A stretch of DNA of 64,000 nucleotides from Lysobacterales bacterium (GTDB lineage: Bacteria; Pseudomonadota; Gammaproteobacteria; Xanthomonadales; Rhodanobacteraceae). Both the position numbers and the translations under genes were made by a program. The notes beneath the pieces are model-generated. The model was given only the letters and a program-made list of their open reading frames with translations. It was not told the DNA's origin and searched no databases. How positions within the stretch are numbered: position 1 is the first letter of the stretch; every line of letters starts with the position of its first letter. This document shows positions 35,576 to 44,622 of the stretch, one piece after another. The stretch lies in the NCBI GenBank assembly GCA_016721015.1, contig JADKJL010000009.1:372001-436000 (forward strand). Reading direction: 5' to 3'.

Positions 35576-36727
35576 ATGATGACGCATCGCACAACCGACA
35601 AACATCCCCGCAAGCCGTTGCTGCGTCGTTTCGCCCTGCTCGCCGGCCTGTTTCTGGCGACAACCCAGGGCGCGTTTGCCTCTCCGGCAAGCCCTGTGGA
35701 TCGCGATCTCGATGTGCGCCTGGTCGCTGCTTCGGAGGTTGCGCCACAATGGCCGCCGGATCTCGTCATTGAGGGAATGTGGCCCGATGCATGCGGGCCG
35801 TCGTTGCTGCGCACACGTGTTGTCGACCATGACATCGACATCTACCTGCACAACGAAAAAAGCAGCTGTGCCGAGGTGGAGACCGCGTTCCAGCTCAAGC
35901 TCAATCCCGCCCGCGAGGCCCGGCTCAGCCAGTTGCTTCTCGGCATCTATCGCGTACGCTTGTTCCTGGCTCACGACAAGGGCAGCAACGAGCTGATTGC
36001 ATTCCGCCTGCTGAGGTCAGGTGGCGACGATCGCCGACCGCGTCCGGAAAGCGGATTCTGGTGGTCCGTTCCGACCGCGAACAATGTCCCGGCCCTGCCC
36101 GGCAATGGACTGTCGATCGAGCAGCAAGGTGACATCCTCGCTGTGACCTGGCTCAGTTACGAATCCGGAGCCCCTGCCTGGTATTTCGGCAGTCAGACGA
36201 TGTCGGGCAAGATTGCGCGAATTGCGCTGTCGCGGATGGCCGGTGGCGGCGAAGCGTTCGCCGGGCCTAACGCGGCGCCCACCATCGAGCCTGGTCTGGC
36301 CCTCAATATCGAGTTTCTGACCCCGGCGCACGCGAACGCATGGCTGGTTCGCGGGCAATCGGGTTCAATCAGAGCCATCGAGGTCCAGGATCTGAACCTG
36401 GTTCGTCTGCCCTTCGCGGAAGGACATCCCGGCAAGGATTGGCAAGGCGAATGGGTCTTGATTGTTGGCAATTCCACCCAGGCCAGGATCATCAACCTGG
36501 TAACGTTGGCAACGGCGGATGCGGAAACATTCCGCGTCAGCGACCGACTCGGCAGCATCAACCTGCAATGTCGTCTCGACGATGTCGGCGGCCATCCGAT
36601 CGCGTCATTCTGCAGCTTGACCGACGGTGCCAGCGTGCTTGCCGATTTCGATCAGGTTGGCCTCGATCGGCTTGCAGGACAGAATGCGGATGGCACCCTG
36701 GTGACGCTGGTGCGTCTGCCGCGCTGA
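35576..36727 (+). CDS. Secreted hypothetical protein, about 383 residues
   Basis: I do not recognise this protein. After the start (an ATGATG doublet at 35576) a basic stretch (RKPLLRR) and hydrophobic core (FALLAGLFLATTQGAFA) form a signal peptide with a likely cut after AFA. The mature part has no membrane helix or known catalytic motif. WWSVPTANNVPALPGNGL and AWYFGSQTMSGKIARIAL look like beta-rich segments, as in secreted proteins of Xanthomonadaceae and Rhodanobacteraceae. Cysteines are few. It stands alone, divergent from the isocitrate dehydrogenase gene, and converges on grxC. Confidence 0.75.
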   Translation: MMTHRTTDKHPRKPLLRRFALLAGLFLATTQGAFASPASPVDRDLDVRLVAASEVAPQWPPDLVIEGMWPDACGPSLLRTRVVDHDIDIYLHNEKSSCAEVETAFQLKLNPAREARLSQLLLGIYRVRLFLAHDKGSNELIAFRLLRSGGDDRRPRPESGFWWSVPTANNVPALPGNGLSIEQQGDILAVTWLSYESGAPAWYFGSQTMSGKIARIALSRMAGGGEAFAGPNAAPTIEPGLALNIEFLTPAHANAWLVRGQSGSIRAIEVQDLNLVRLPFAEGHPGKDWQGEWVLIVGNSTQARIINLVTLATADAETFRVSDRLGSINLQCRLDDVGGHPIASFCSLTDGASVLADFDQVGLDRLAGQNADGTLVTLVRLPR

Positions 36728-36736
36728 ACCAGTCGC

Positions 36737-37003
36737 TCAGTCGCTGGCAGGCGCCGTAATTTCGGCCAGCTTGCCACTGCGGTCGGCGGCCACCAGATCG
36801 TCGAATCCCCCGATATGCGTACCGTTGATGAAAATCTGAGGTACTGAACGACGACCGCCGCTGCGTTTCAACATCTCGTCGCGATGCTGGGGATCCGTAT
36901 CAACCCGGATTTCGCTGTAGTCGAATCCCTTCTGCTTGAGCAGGTTCTTCGCCGCGACGCAATATGGGCAGACGGCCGTGGTGTACATCTCGACTGAAAC
37001 CAT
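36737..37003 (-). CDS. grxC: Glutaredoxin 3
   Basis: An 88-residue glutaredoxin that reduces disulfides with glutathione. The active site CPYC is at residues 12-15, followed by the cis-Pro segment RRSVPQIFING and the glutathione-binding GGFDDL. The length matches E. coli Grx3 (83). It is divergent from the BepA-like protease gene. Confidence 0.96.
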   Translation of the reverse strand: MVSVEMYTTAVCPYCVAAKNLLKQKGFDYSEIRVDTDPQHRDEMLKRSGGRRSVPQIFINGTHIGGFDDLVAADRSGKLAEITAPASD

Positions 37004-37147
37004 GGGGCAACTCCAAGTCCAATGAACAGCACCATGGATGCGGGTCGAACCGCCCGATTCAATGGCGCAAGCTCAAGACAAGCGGAGTCGATGTCGAATC
37101 CGCCGCAATCACGCCCGCTTAAGGAGCGCGGGGTTAGACTAGCAAGT

Positions 37148-38884
37148 ATGACGAAAGCATTGCGGAGCCTGAATGCCATGCCCAGACTGAAATGGTTGCC
37201 GCTGCTGATGACGGTCGCGATCGCAGGCCTTGCCGGAGCGCAGGAGAATGGGGTTCGCCTGCCCGACATCGGCAGTTCCGCTGCAACCGCAGTCTCGCCC
37301 TCCGAGATGAAGGAATACGGCGCATCGATGCTGCACGAGATGCGCGCCTACAATCTCATCCTCGATGATCCATTGGTGGGAGACTATCTGCATTCGCTTG
37401 GCTATCGACTCGTTTCGGTCAGCGACAGACCCGATCTTGAATTCACGTTTTTCGTCGTGCGCAGCAACGAAATCAATGCCTTTGCTGCTCCGGGTGGCTA
37501 TATCGGCGTCAACATCGGCCTGATGAACGCGATGCATACCGAGGACGAGCTGGCGGCAGTCATCGCTCACGAAATCGCCCATGTCACCCAGCAACACCTG
37601 CTGCGCGCGTTCGAGGATTCGCGCAAGAGCACCCTGCCGATCGCCTTGGCCATGCTGGGTGCGCTGGTCGCCACCGCAGGGCGCAATGATGATGCCAGCC
37701 AGGCTGTGCTGATGAGCGGCGTTTCGCTGATGCAGCAGCGCGCGATCAATTTCACCCGCTATGACGAGATCGAGGCAGACCGCGTCGGCATCCAGAGCCT
37801 GGCGCGGGCCGGTTACGAGCCGCTGGCGATGGCGGAGACATTTGCCACGATGCAGCGGGTCATGCGCGTGAATGGCGTCGACATTCCCGAATTCCTGCGT
37901 TCGCATCCGGTCGACGTCAACCGCATCGCCGATGCCAAGGCACGCGCAGTAAAGCTGGACGAAACCGCCAACGTGGCGCGGGCAACGATTGCGTCGACCC
38001 CTTCGGCCCCGATCGACGTCGGCCTGCCGCGAACGGATCCGACCCTGGATTTGTCTCTGCCAGGCAACCGACGCCTGGAACAAAGGCCGGCCGCTTCCTC
38101 TGGCAGCAATACCTTCGAGCTGATGCGCGAACGTGCGCGAACGCTCAATGCCGATTCGCCCAACGCGATCGTCCGCTATTACGCTGACGAGTTGCAGCGC
38201 AACCCAAGCTCGGATACCAGCGCCAACCGTTACGGGTATGCATTGGCCCTCGTCCGCGCGCGCCAGCCCGACAAGGCCATCGCACAATTCGACAAATTGC
38301 TCGCGAAGCATCCGGACAGTTCGGTGTTTCAGCTCGGCATGGCCGATGCCGAAGATCAGGCCGGCAAGCGAGCCTCGGCTTTCGCGCGCTATGAAAAGCT
38401 CAGCGTCAACTTTCCAGGAAACCGCGCCATCGCGCTGGCATTCACAGAATCCCTGTTGGCCAGGAATGATGCCGAATCGGCCCAGCGTGCCCAGGATCTT
38501 TTGCGCCCCCTGCTCGCCCGCTACAACGAAGATCCCGATCTGCAGCGCAGCTTTGCGCGCGCCAACGAACTGGGCGGCGACAAGGTTCGCGCGGCAGAAG
38601 CCTATGCGGAGTGGAACTTCCTGAATGGTCGTGCCGAGGATGCGCTGAATCAGCTCAAGGCCTTGTCGAGCAAGCAGGAGCTGACCTACTACCAGCGCGC
38701 CCGCGTTGATTCGCGCATTACCGCGATGACACCGATCGTGCTCGATTTGCGCAAGCGCGAGCGACGCAGTGCAGATGATGAGAAAAGCGGCGGCTTCTCG
38801 ACTTCCGCAGCAACTTCACTGGGCTGCCGTACACGCCTCTGCCCGGACCTTTCATTGCGTCGTAACATTTCTCCGCAACGATAA
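37148..38884 (+). CDS. bepA: M48 metalloprotease with TPR repeats, BepA-like
   Basis: BepA is a periplasmic zinc protease and chaperone that clears stalled LptD and BamA. The product of about 578 residues has a signal peptide, the M48 domain with HEIAHVTQQH (H141, E142, H145) and the third ligand region YDEIEADRVGIQSL, and a C-terminal TPR region (about 360-560). Either the ATG at 37148 or that at 37178 could be the start. The natural family end is near MTPIVLDLRKRERR; here about 35 more residues follow, Ser- and Cys-containing and unlike the family. Confidence 0.9.
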   Translation: MTKALRSLNAMPRLKWLPLLMTVAIAGLAGAQENGVRLPDIGSSAATAVSPSEMKEYGASMLHEMRAYNLILDDPLVGDYLHSLGYRLVSVSDRPDLEFTFFVVRSNEINAFAAPGGYIGVNIGLMNAMHTEDELAAVIAHEIAHVTQQHLLRAFEDSRKSTLPIALAMLGALVATAGRNDDASQAVLMSGVSLMQQRAINFTRYDEIEADRVGIQSLARAGYEPLAMAETFATMQRVMRVNGVDIPEFLRSHPVDVNRIADAKARAVKLDETANVARATIASTPSAPIDVGLPRTDPTLDLSLPGNRRLEQRPAASSGSNTFELMRERARTLNADSPNAIVRYYADELQRNPSSDTSANRYGYALALVRARQPDKAIAQFDKLLAKHPDSSVFQLGMADAEDQAGKRASAFARYEKLSVNFPGNRAIALAFTESLLARNDAESAQRAQDLLRPLLARYNEDPDLQRSFARANELGGDKVRAAEAYAEWNFLNGRAEDALNQLKALSSKQELTYYQRARVDSRITAMTPIVLDLRKRERRSADDEKSGGFSTSAATSLGCRTRLCPDLSLRRNISPQR

Positions 38885-38988
38885 CCCGTGACAACGGGCC
38901 ATGGCGGCATCCCGCCGGATTGACGGGGCATTGCTTCGCGGATGGCGCAAACGCCGGTGCAGCGTGTATCGGACTTTCAATCGTAAAA

Positions 38989-39009
38989 CCATGTGCTGCA
39001 ATTGCATGG
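38989..39009. promoter_or_regulatory. Palindrome upstream of ppk1
   Basis: CCATG and CATGG flank an exact 10-base palindrome TGCAATTGCA (38997-39006). It lies about 105 bases before ppk1 and could be a regulator site. It does not look like a Pho box. The rest of 38885-39114 shows nothing clear. Confidence 0.35.
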
Positions 39010-39114
39010 TGCACTTGTCGAAATAAACAGCGAAGCTGGTGCCGGCGGGACGTTTGCCCGCCTGTCCGATGCAAATCGCCTGCTCTCGTCGGGTTTGATC
39101 ACGGAGAAGATTGA

Positions 39115-41271
39115 GTGAGTTCGAGCAAGATCCGAAGGCCGGCTGATCCAGCGGCAGTCATGCCGGCCAATGCGATCCGCATGGAGGCTGGCTCCAAGAG
39201 TGCAGGTTCACGGGATTTCAGCGACCCTTCGTTGTACCTGAACCGTGAGCTCGCGCAGATAGAGTTCAATTCGCGCGTCATGGCCCAGGCTGAGGATGCG
39301 CGTAATCCGTTGCTCGAACGCCTGCGTTTCATGTGCATCTCGTGCACCAATCTCGACGAGTTCTTCGAGGTTCGCGTGGCCGTGCTAAAGCATCACCACG
39401 CGTTTGGCGACGGCCAGCCACGCGCAGATGCGATGTCGATCACCGAGATCCTGAGTCTGATCCGTGAGCGCACGCTTGTGCTTGTCGAAAAGCAGTACTC
39501 ATTCTGGAACAACACCTTGTTGCCGGAACTTGAGCGGGAAGGCATCCGCTTCCTGACCCGCAAGGCGTGGACGATCAAGCAGAAGCGATGGCTGCAAGGC
39601 TATTTCCGCAACGAAACCCTGCCCGTTCTTTCACCGCTTGGCCTCGATCCGGCACATCCATTCCCGCGCATCCTCAACAAGAGCCTGACCCTGGCGGTTG
39701 TGCTGGCCGGCAAGGATGCGTTTGGCCGCGAGGGCCACATGGCCTTGTTGCGCGCACCGCGTTCGCTGCCGCGCATCATCCGCCTGCCCGACGAAGTTTC
39801 CGAAGGCTGCACCGCCTTCGTGTTCCTGTCCGATCTGCTGCATGAATTCATGGATGAACTTTTTCCCGGCATGCAGGTAAAAGGTTCGTACCAGTTTCGC
39901 GTGACCCGCAACAGCGAGTTGTTCGTCGACGAGGAGGAGGTCGAAAACCTGGCCCTCGCTTTGCGTGATGAGCTGCGCGGGCGGGGTTACGCCAAGGCCG
40001 TGCGCCTTGAAATCGGCGCCAACTGTCCGCGCGCGATCACAAGTCTGCTCGAACAGAATTTCGAGCTGGCCGACCAGGACGTCTACCTGTGCGATGGCCC
40101 GGTCAATGTCAGTCGCAGCGTTGTGATCTATGACCAGATTGATCGGCCCGATCTCAAATATCCGGCCTTCGTACAACATGTGCATCCGGCCATTGCCGAC
40201 GGTGAGAGCCTGTTTGCCGCGATCCGCGAGCGCGACATACTGCTGCATCATCCCTTCGAATCGTTCGTCACGGTCAGCGAACTGGTCAAGCAGGCGAGCG
40301 TGGATCCGGGCGTGCTGGCGATCAAGCAGACCCTGTATCGCGCCGGCACCGATTCACAACTGGTTGATCACCTGATCGAGGCCGCGCGCCTTGGCAAGGA
40401 TGTCACCGTCGTCGTCGAATTGCGCGCGCGCTTCGACGAGGAAGCCAATCTGCGCCTGGCCAACCGCCTGCAGGAAGCCGGTGTGCAAGTGGTCTATGGC
40501 GTTGTCGGTTACAAGACCCACGCCAAGATGCTGTTGATCGTGCGCCGCGAAGCCGATGGATTGCGGCGCTACGTGCACCTTTCGACTGGCAACTATCACC
40601 AGATCACTTCGCGCACCTATACCGACTTTGGCCTGATGACGGCCAATGCGGAAATCGGCGAAGACGCACATCTGCTGTTCCTGCAGCTCTCCGGTCTCGG
40701 GCCGATCATCCAGCTCAGGCACTTGCTGCATTCGCCATTCACGCTGCACAAGGGCCTGATGGCAAAAATCGAGCGTGAAACCAGGCACGCCAATGCGGGC
40801 AAACCGGCCAGGATCATCGCCAAGATCAATGCGCTGAACGAGCCCGAGGTCATCAGGATGCTGTATCGAGCCTCCTGCGCCGGCGTACAGATCGACCTTA
40901 TCGTGCGCGGGGCGTGCACCTTGCGTCCGGGAATCGCCGGCGTTTCCGAGAACATTCGCGTGCGTTCGATCGTCGGTCGATTTCTGGAACACAGCAGGGT
41001 CTACTGGTTCCAAAACGACCAGACTCCGGAAATCTATTGTTCAAGTGCGGACTGGCTCGATCGCAACCTGCTGCGCCGGGTCGAGACCTGCTTTCCGATC
41101 CTGGATCCCAGACTCGCCACACGCGTTTTCGAGGAGTCCCTGCAAAACTATCTGGCCGACAACACCCAGGCCTGGCAGCTCGAATCCGATGGCAGCTACC
41201 GGCGCGTCCAGGGCGATGCTGACAAGCCCCATTCGGCCCAACTCTTCCTGCTCGAGAAGCTGTGCCGGTGA
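39115..41271 (+). CDS. ppk1: Polyphosphate kinase 1
   Basis: PPK1 makes long-chain polyphosphate from ATP at the inner membrane. The 718-residue product has the N-terminal YLNRELAQIEFNSRV, and the two phospholipase D-like domains with the autophosphorylated histidine H469 in GYKTHAKMLL and the second histidine H626 in RFLEHSRVYWF; both match H435 and H592 of E. coli. YTDFGLMTANAEIGEDAH and SSADWLDRNLLRRVE complete the family pattern. The start is a GTG preceded by GGAGAAG. Its stop overlaps the ppx start, so the two are coupled. Confidence 0.97.
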   Translation: MSSSKIRRPADPAAVMPANAIRMEAGSKSAGSRDFSDPSLYLNRELAQIEFNSRVMAQAEDARNPLLERLRFMCISCTNLDEFFEVRVAVLKHHHAFGDGQPRADAMSITEILSLIRERTLVLVEKQYSFWNNTLLPELEREGIRFLTRKAWTIKQKRWLQGYFRNETLPVLSPLGLDPAHPFPRILNKSLTLAVVLAGKDAFGREGHMALLRAPRSLPRIIRLPDEVSEGCTAFVFLSDLLHEFMDELFPGMQVKGSYQFRVTRNSELFVDEEEVENLALALRDELRGRGYAKAVRLEIGANCPRAITSLLEQNFELADQDVYLCDGPVNVSRSVVIYDQIDRPDLKYPAFVQHVHPAIADGESLFAAIRERDILLHHPFESFVTVSELVKQASVDPGVLAIKQTLYRAGTDSQLVDHLIEAARLGKDVTVVVELRARFDEEANLRLANRLQEAGVQVVYGVVGYKTHAKMLLIVRREADGLRRYVHLSTGNYHQITSRTYTDFGLMTANAEIGEDAHLLFLQLSGLGPIIQLRHLLHSPFTLHKGLMAKIERETRHANAGKPARIIAKINALNEPEVIRMLYRASCAGVQIDLIVRGACTLRPGIAGVSENIRVRSIVGRFLEHSRVYWFQNDQTPEIYCSSADWLDRNLLRRVETCFPILDPRLATRVFEESLQNYLADNTQAWQLESDGSYRRVQGDADKPHSAQLFLLEKLCR

Positions 41272-42809
41272 AGACTCTCACCCTGCCCGACCAGATCCGC
41301 GATGGCGACCTCATCGCCGCGGCCGATATTGGATCAAACAGCTTCCATCTGGTCGTTGCCCGCTACACGCATGGCGATCTGCGCGTCATCGATCGACTCC
41401 GCGAAAGCGTCCGCCTGTCCGCCGGATTGCGCAAGGACGGGTCGCTGACTCCGGAACGTCGCGAAGTCGCATTCAAGTGCCTGTCACGATTCGGCCAGCG
41501 CCTGGCGAGTCTCGATCCAAGTCATGTGCGTGCCGTTGCGACCAACGCGATTCGCCAGTTGAGCCACCCGCAAGCCTTCCTGTTGCCTGCGGAAACCGCG
41601 CTCGGACATCCGATAGAAGTCGTTTCAGGTCGCGAAGAAGCACGCCTGATCTATCAAGGTGTCGTGCAGGGGCTTCCACCGAGCAACGAGAAGCGGCTGG
41701 TTGTCGACATCGGCGGAGGCAGCACCGAGTTCATCATCGGGCGCGGCCATGAAACCCTCGAACGCGAGAGCCTGCAGGTTGGTTGCATCGCAAGCACCCT
41801 GCGTTTCTTCGAGGATGGCAAGATCACGCAGCGCCGCTGGAACCAGGCAAAAAGCGAGATCGCCGTGGAAATGCAGCAGTTTGGCGCGAACTTTCGCGAG
41901 CGCGGCTGGAACGAAGCAATCGGCTCTTCGGGCACGATGAAGGCAATTGGCGGAATCGTGCTTGCCAACGGTTGGTCGGAACAGGCCATCACGGTCGAAG
42001 CACTCGCCCAACTGCGTGAGGCCCTGCTTGCCGCTGGCAGCATCGGTCAGCTGAATATCCCCGGCTTGTCGAGTGATCGGGTCGGGGTGATTGCCGGCGG
42101 CGTGGCGATTCTCGACGCCGTCTTTTCGGCCTTTGGTTTGCGCCAGATGAATGTCTGCGAGACCGCGATGCGCGAAGGCCTGCTTTACGAAATGCTCGGT
42201 CGCGCCCGGCATCTCGATTCGCGCAATGCCAGCATCAGCGCGCTTGCCGAGCGCTATGGCGTCGACGAGGCCCAGGCAACGCGCGTTGGCGAAACTGCGA
42301 TGCGGTTGTTTGCCGGAGCAAGCAAGGGCTGGAAACTGGATGCGCAGGCGCAGGAAATGCTTGGCTGGTGCGCGCATACCCATGAAATCGGGTTGGCGAT
42401 TGCACACAGCCAGCACCAGGCCCACGGCGCCTACATCATGGCGCAATCGGATCTGGCCGGTTTCAGTCGCCAGGAGCAGCAGCAGCTCGCGGCAATCCTG
42501 CGCTCACATCGTCGCAAACCGGACGCCCAGGGCATGAACGCCCTGCCGCCGCGCATGCAGCCAGAAACCCAGCGATTGACCGCACTGCTCCGACTTGCCG
42601 TATTGCTGCATCGTGCCCGCAGCGAGGAAGCGATGCCCGAGTTCCGCGCTCATGTCGACGAAAACGTGCTGACCCTCGAACTTCCTGCGCGCTGGCTTGA
42701 AAGCCATCCGCTCACACGCGTTGACCTCGAACAGGAGCGCGACCACCTCAAGAAGATCGAGATCAAGCTCGTGGTCGTGAAATCTGCAGCCCAAGCAAGC
42801 GTCGCCTGA
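41268..42809 (+). CDS. ppx: Exopolyphosphatase
   Basis: Ppx releases phosphate from polyphosphate ends; in stringent-response models pppGpp can act on this family. The 513-residue product has AADIGSNSFHLVVARY with Asp20 and VVDIGGGSTEFIIG for nucleotide/phosphate binding, and an HD-like C-terminal region (GWCAHTHEIGLAIAHSQHQ) as in E. coli Ppx. The GTG at 41268 overlaps the ppk1 TGA; another GTG six bases earlier is possible. Length matches E. coli Ppx (513). Confidence 0.96.
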   Translation: MKTLTLPDQIRDGDLIAAADIGSNSFHLVVARYTHGDLRVIDRLRESVRLSAGLRKDGSLTPERREVAFKCLSRFGQRLASLDPSHVRAVATNAIRQLSHPQAFLLPAETALGHPIEVVSGREEARLIYQGVVQGLPPSNEKRLVVDIGGGSTEFIIGRGHETLERESLQVGCIASTLRFFEDGKITQRRWNQAKSEIAVEMQQFGANFRERGWNEAIGSSGTMKAIGGIVLANGWSEQAITVEALAQLREALLAAGSIGQLNIPGLSSDRVGVIAGGVAILDAVFSAFGLRQMNVCETAMREGLLYEMLGRARHLDSRNASISALAERYGVDEAQATRVGETAMRLFAGASKGWKLDAQAQEMLGWCAHTHEIGLAIAHSQHQAHGAYIMAQSDLAGFSRQEQQQLAAILRSHRRKPDAQGMNALPPRMQPETQRLTALLRLAVLLHRARSEEAMPEFRAHVDENVLTLELPARWLESHPLTRVDLEQERDHLKKIEIKLVVVKSAAQASVA

Positions 42810-42899
42810 TTCCTCGGGAGACTTGCGGTCAGCGGGCATTTCTCCATGGCTGCTGCAGCGCTTATGATGGGCGCCCCAACTCTCCAGGAAGATCCCACG

Positions 42900-43559
42900 A
42901 TGCTCAAACTTCTACGAGTCAAAGCGATCCAGTCGGTATTGCCCTTTGCATTGTGCCTGCTGCTTCCGCTCAGCGCCTTCGCCCAGGGCAAACCGGAACC
43001 GGCCGCCAAGCCGGCCAAGCCTGAAGCAGCCGCGTCGACTGAAGCACCCGCCAATCCGAAAGCACTGATCAAGACGACGCTCGGTGACATCACCATCGAA
43101 CTCGATGCTGCCAAGGCCCCCAAGAGTGCCGAGAACTTCATCAAGTACGCGAAGGACGGCTTTTACAACGGAACCATATTCCATCGCGTGATCGGCAACT
43201 TCATGATCCAGGGCGGCGGTTTCACCCCTGACCTGAATCAGAAACCCACCCGCCCATCAATCCCCAACGAAGCGAAGAACGGCCTCTCCAACAAGCGCGG
43301 AACGCTCGCCATGGCGCGCACCCCGGATCCGAATTCGGCAACCGCGCAGTTCTTCGTCAACCTGGTCGACAATCGCAACCTCGACTTCGTCAGCGACGAG
43401 CGCGCCGAGACCTGGGGCTACGCGGTATTCGGCAAGGTCGTCGAAGGCATGGATGTCGTCGACAAGATCGCTGCCACTCCAACCGGCCCCAAGGGCCCGT
43501 TCCGCAGCGACGTTCCAACCACCGACGTTGTCATCGAGAAGGTCGAGATCCTTCCGTAA
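42900..43559 (+). CDS. Exported cyclophilin-type peptidyl-prolyl isomerase
   Basis: A 219-residue protein with a signal peptide (about 1-27, cut after AFA) followed by a Pro/Ala/Lys-rich linker (residues 29-58) and a cyclophilin domain. Family landmarks are TTLGDITIELDAAKAPKSAENF, IFHRVIGNFMIQGGGF, GTLAMARTPDPNSATAQFFVN and GYAVFGKVVEGMDVVDKI. The leader makes it the periplasmic PpiA type rather than cytosolic PpiB. A good ribosome site (AGGAAG) precedes the ATG. lpxH follows about 280 bases later. Confidence 0.95.
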   Translation: MLKLLRVKAIQSVLPFALCLLLPLSAFAQGKPEPAAKPAKPEAAASTEAPANPKALIKTTLGDITIELDAAKAPKSAENFIKYAKDGFYNGTIFHRVIGNFMIQGGGFTPDLNQKPTRPSIPNEAKNGLSNKRGTLAMARTPDPNSATAQFFVNLVDNRNLDFVSDERAETWGYAVFGKVVEGMDVVDKIAATPTGPKGPFRSDVPTTDVVIEKVEILP

Positions 43560-43674
43560 TCAAGCGCCGCACTCCGGGCAGGAGCCGGGTAGTGCAAATC
43601 CGGATCCGTGGGAAGGCAAAACGAGTTCACATCAGTTCCGCCAGCGTCGGTTCAACCTCACCGAACCTCACCGT

Positions 43675-43699
43675 CACCCCGGCGTACGCCGGGGTCCAG
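43675..43699. repeat. Perfect inverted repeat CACCCCGGCG-TA-CGCCGGGGT
   Basis: An 8-bp perfect stem (CCCCGGCG/CGCCGGGG) with a TA centre, flanked by CA and TCCAG. Sequences of the form CACCCCGGCGTACGCCGGGG with a TCCAG end are a dispersed intergenic palindrome in several proteobacteria. It lies in the 280-base gap between the cyclophilin and lpxH genes, where I see no other feature. Confidence 0.75.
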
Positions 43700-43839
43700 C
43701 GCCTTTAACGCGAGGTGAAGTTCGGCGGTTATGGACGGAAGTGGATTTCGACATCCAAGCAGGTCGTTGAGTGATCGGATAAGCATCGGAACACCAAACC
43801 AGCAAACCTCTCGCTCCGCATCCGAACATCAGCAAAAAA

Positions 43840-44535
43840 ATGACGACCCTCTTCATCTCGGATCTGCATCTCGATCTCGTCCGCCCCGAGATCATCGAGC
43901 TGTTCTCGAAGTTCGTGCGCGAAGAAGCCGTACAGGCCGACGCGCTGTACATCCTCGGCGATCTCTTTGAAGCGTGGATTGGCGATGACGCCGAAGACGA
44001 AACGGGCGAGCGCTTTGTGGAAGCCATGCGTCCGATGCGCGAAGCACGCAAACCGTGCTTCTACATGCATGGAAACCGCGATTTCCTGATCGGCGAACGT
44101 TTCGCAAAGAAGGCAGGAATGACTCTGCTACCCGACCCTTCCGTCATCAACCTCTACGGAACCCCCACCCTGCTCATGCACGGCGATACGCTGTGCACAG
44201 ACGACGTCGCCTACCAAGCCTTCCGCAAACAGGTTCGCTCACCCGAATGGCAACGCCAGTTTCTTGCGCAGAGCATCGAAACGCGGCAAGCCTTCGCCAG
44301 CCAGGCACGCCAGGAAAGCCAGCGTCACACCGGAGACAGCACCAATGCTGCAATCATGGACGTCAATCAGGACGCGGTCGAAGCGGCAATGAGTTCTGCC
44401 AACGTCCGCAACCTGATCCACGGCCATACTCACCGCCCCGCATTACATCCATTCAATCTGGATAATCAACCTGCCGAGCGCATTGTGCTCAGCGATTGGT
44501 ACGCCCAGCCGCACTTTCACGCCATACAGGTTTAG
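43840..44535 (+). CDS. lpxH: UDP-2,3-diacylglucosamine diphosphatase
   Basis: LpxH hydrolyses UDP-2,3-diacylglucosamine to lipid X in lipid A synthesis, at the inner-membrane surface. The 231-residue calcineurin-like product shows the metallophosphatase motifs FISDLHLD, ILGDLFEAWIGDD, MHGNRDFLIG, LMHGDTLCTDD and LIHGHTHRP. The ATG at 43840 is at the family start, although no strong ribosome site is visible. Confidence 0.96.
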   Translation: MTTLFISDLHLDLVRPEIIELFSKFVREEAVQADALYILGDLFEAWIGDDAEDETGERFVEAMRPMREARKPCFYMHGNRDFLIGERFAKKAGMTLLPDPSVINLYGTPTLLMHGDTLCTDDVAYQAFRKQVRSPEWQRQFLAQSIETRQAFASQARQESQRHTGDSTNAAIMDVNQDAVEAAMSSANVRNLIHGHTHRPALHPFNLDNQPAERIVLSDWYAQPHFHAIQV

Positions 44536-44581
44536 CTGAAAGCTGTCCCTATTGCTTCAGAGCAATGGACCGGTTTTTCAG
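44536..44581 (+). terminator. Weak terminator-like hairpin after lpxH
   Basis: CTGAAAGCTGTCC pairs imperfectly with GGACCGGTTTTTCAG around an inner perfect stem ATTGCT-TCAG-AGCAAT; five T occur near the end. The pairing is interrupted, so this is a tentative call. Confidence 0.4.
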
Positions 44582-44622
44582 CATCCCGTTCAGCACACGA
44601 TTAAATATGCATTCCGCAAACA

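Noticed and set aside
37139..38311. A 390-codon open frame opposite the BepA-like gene
   Set aside because: It covers the HEXXH-coding strand in reverse and has no domain-like sequence.
38885..39114. Pho box before ppk1
   Set aside because: CTTTCAATCGTAAAACCAT has only weak likeness to CTGTCAT repeats and no second repeat at 11-base spacing.
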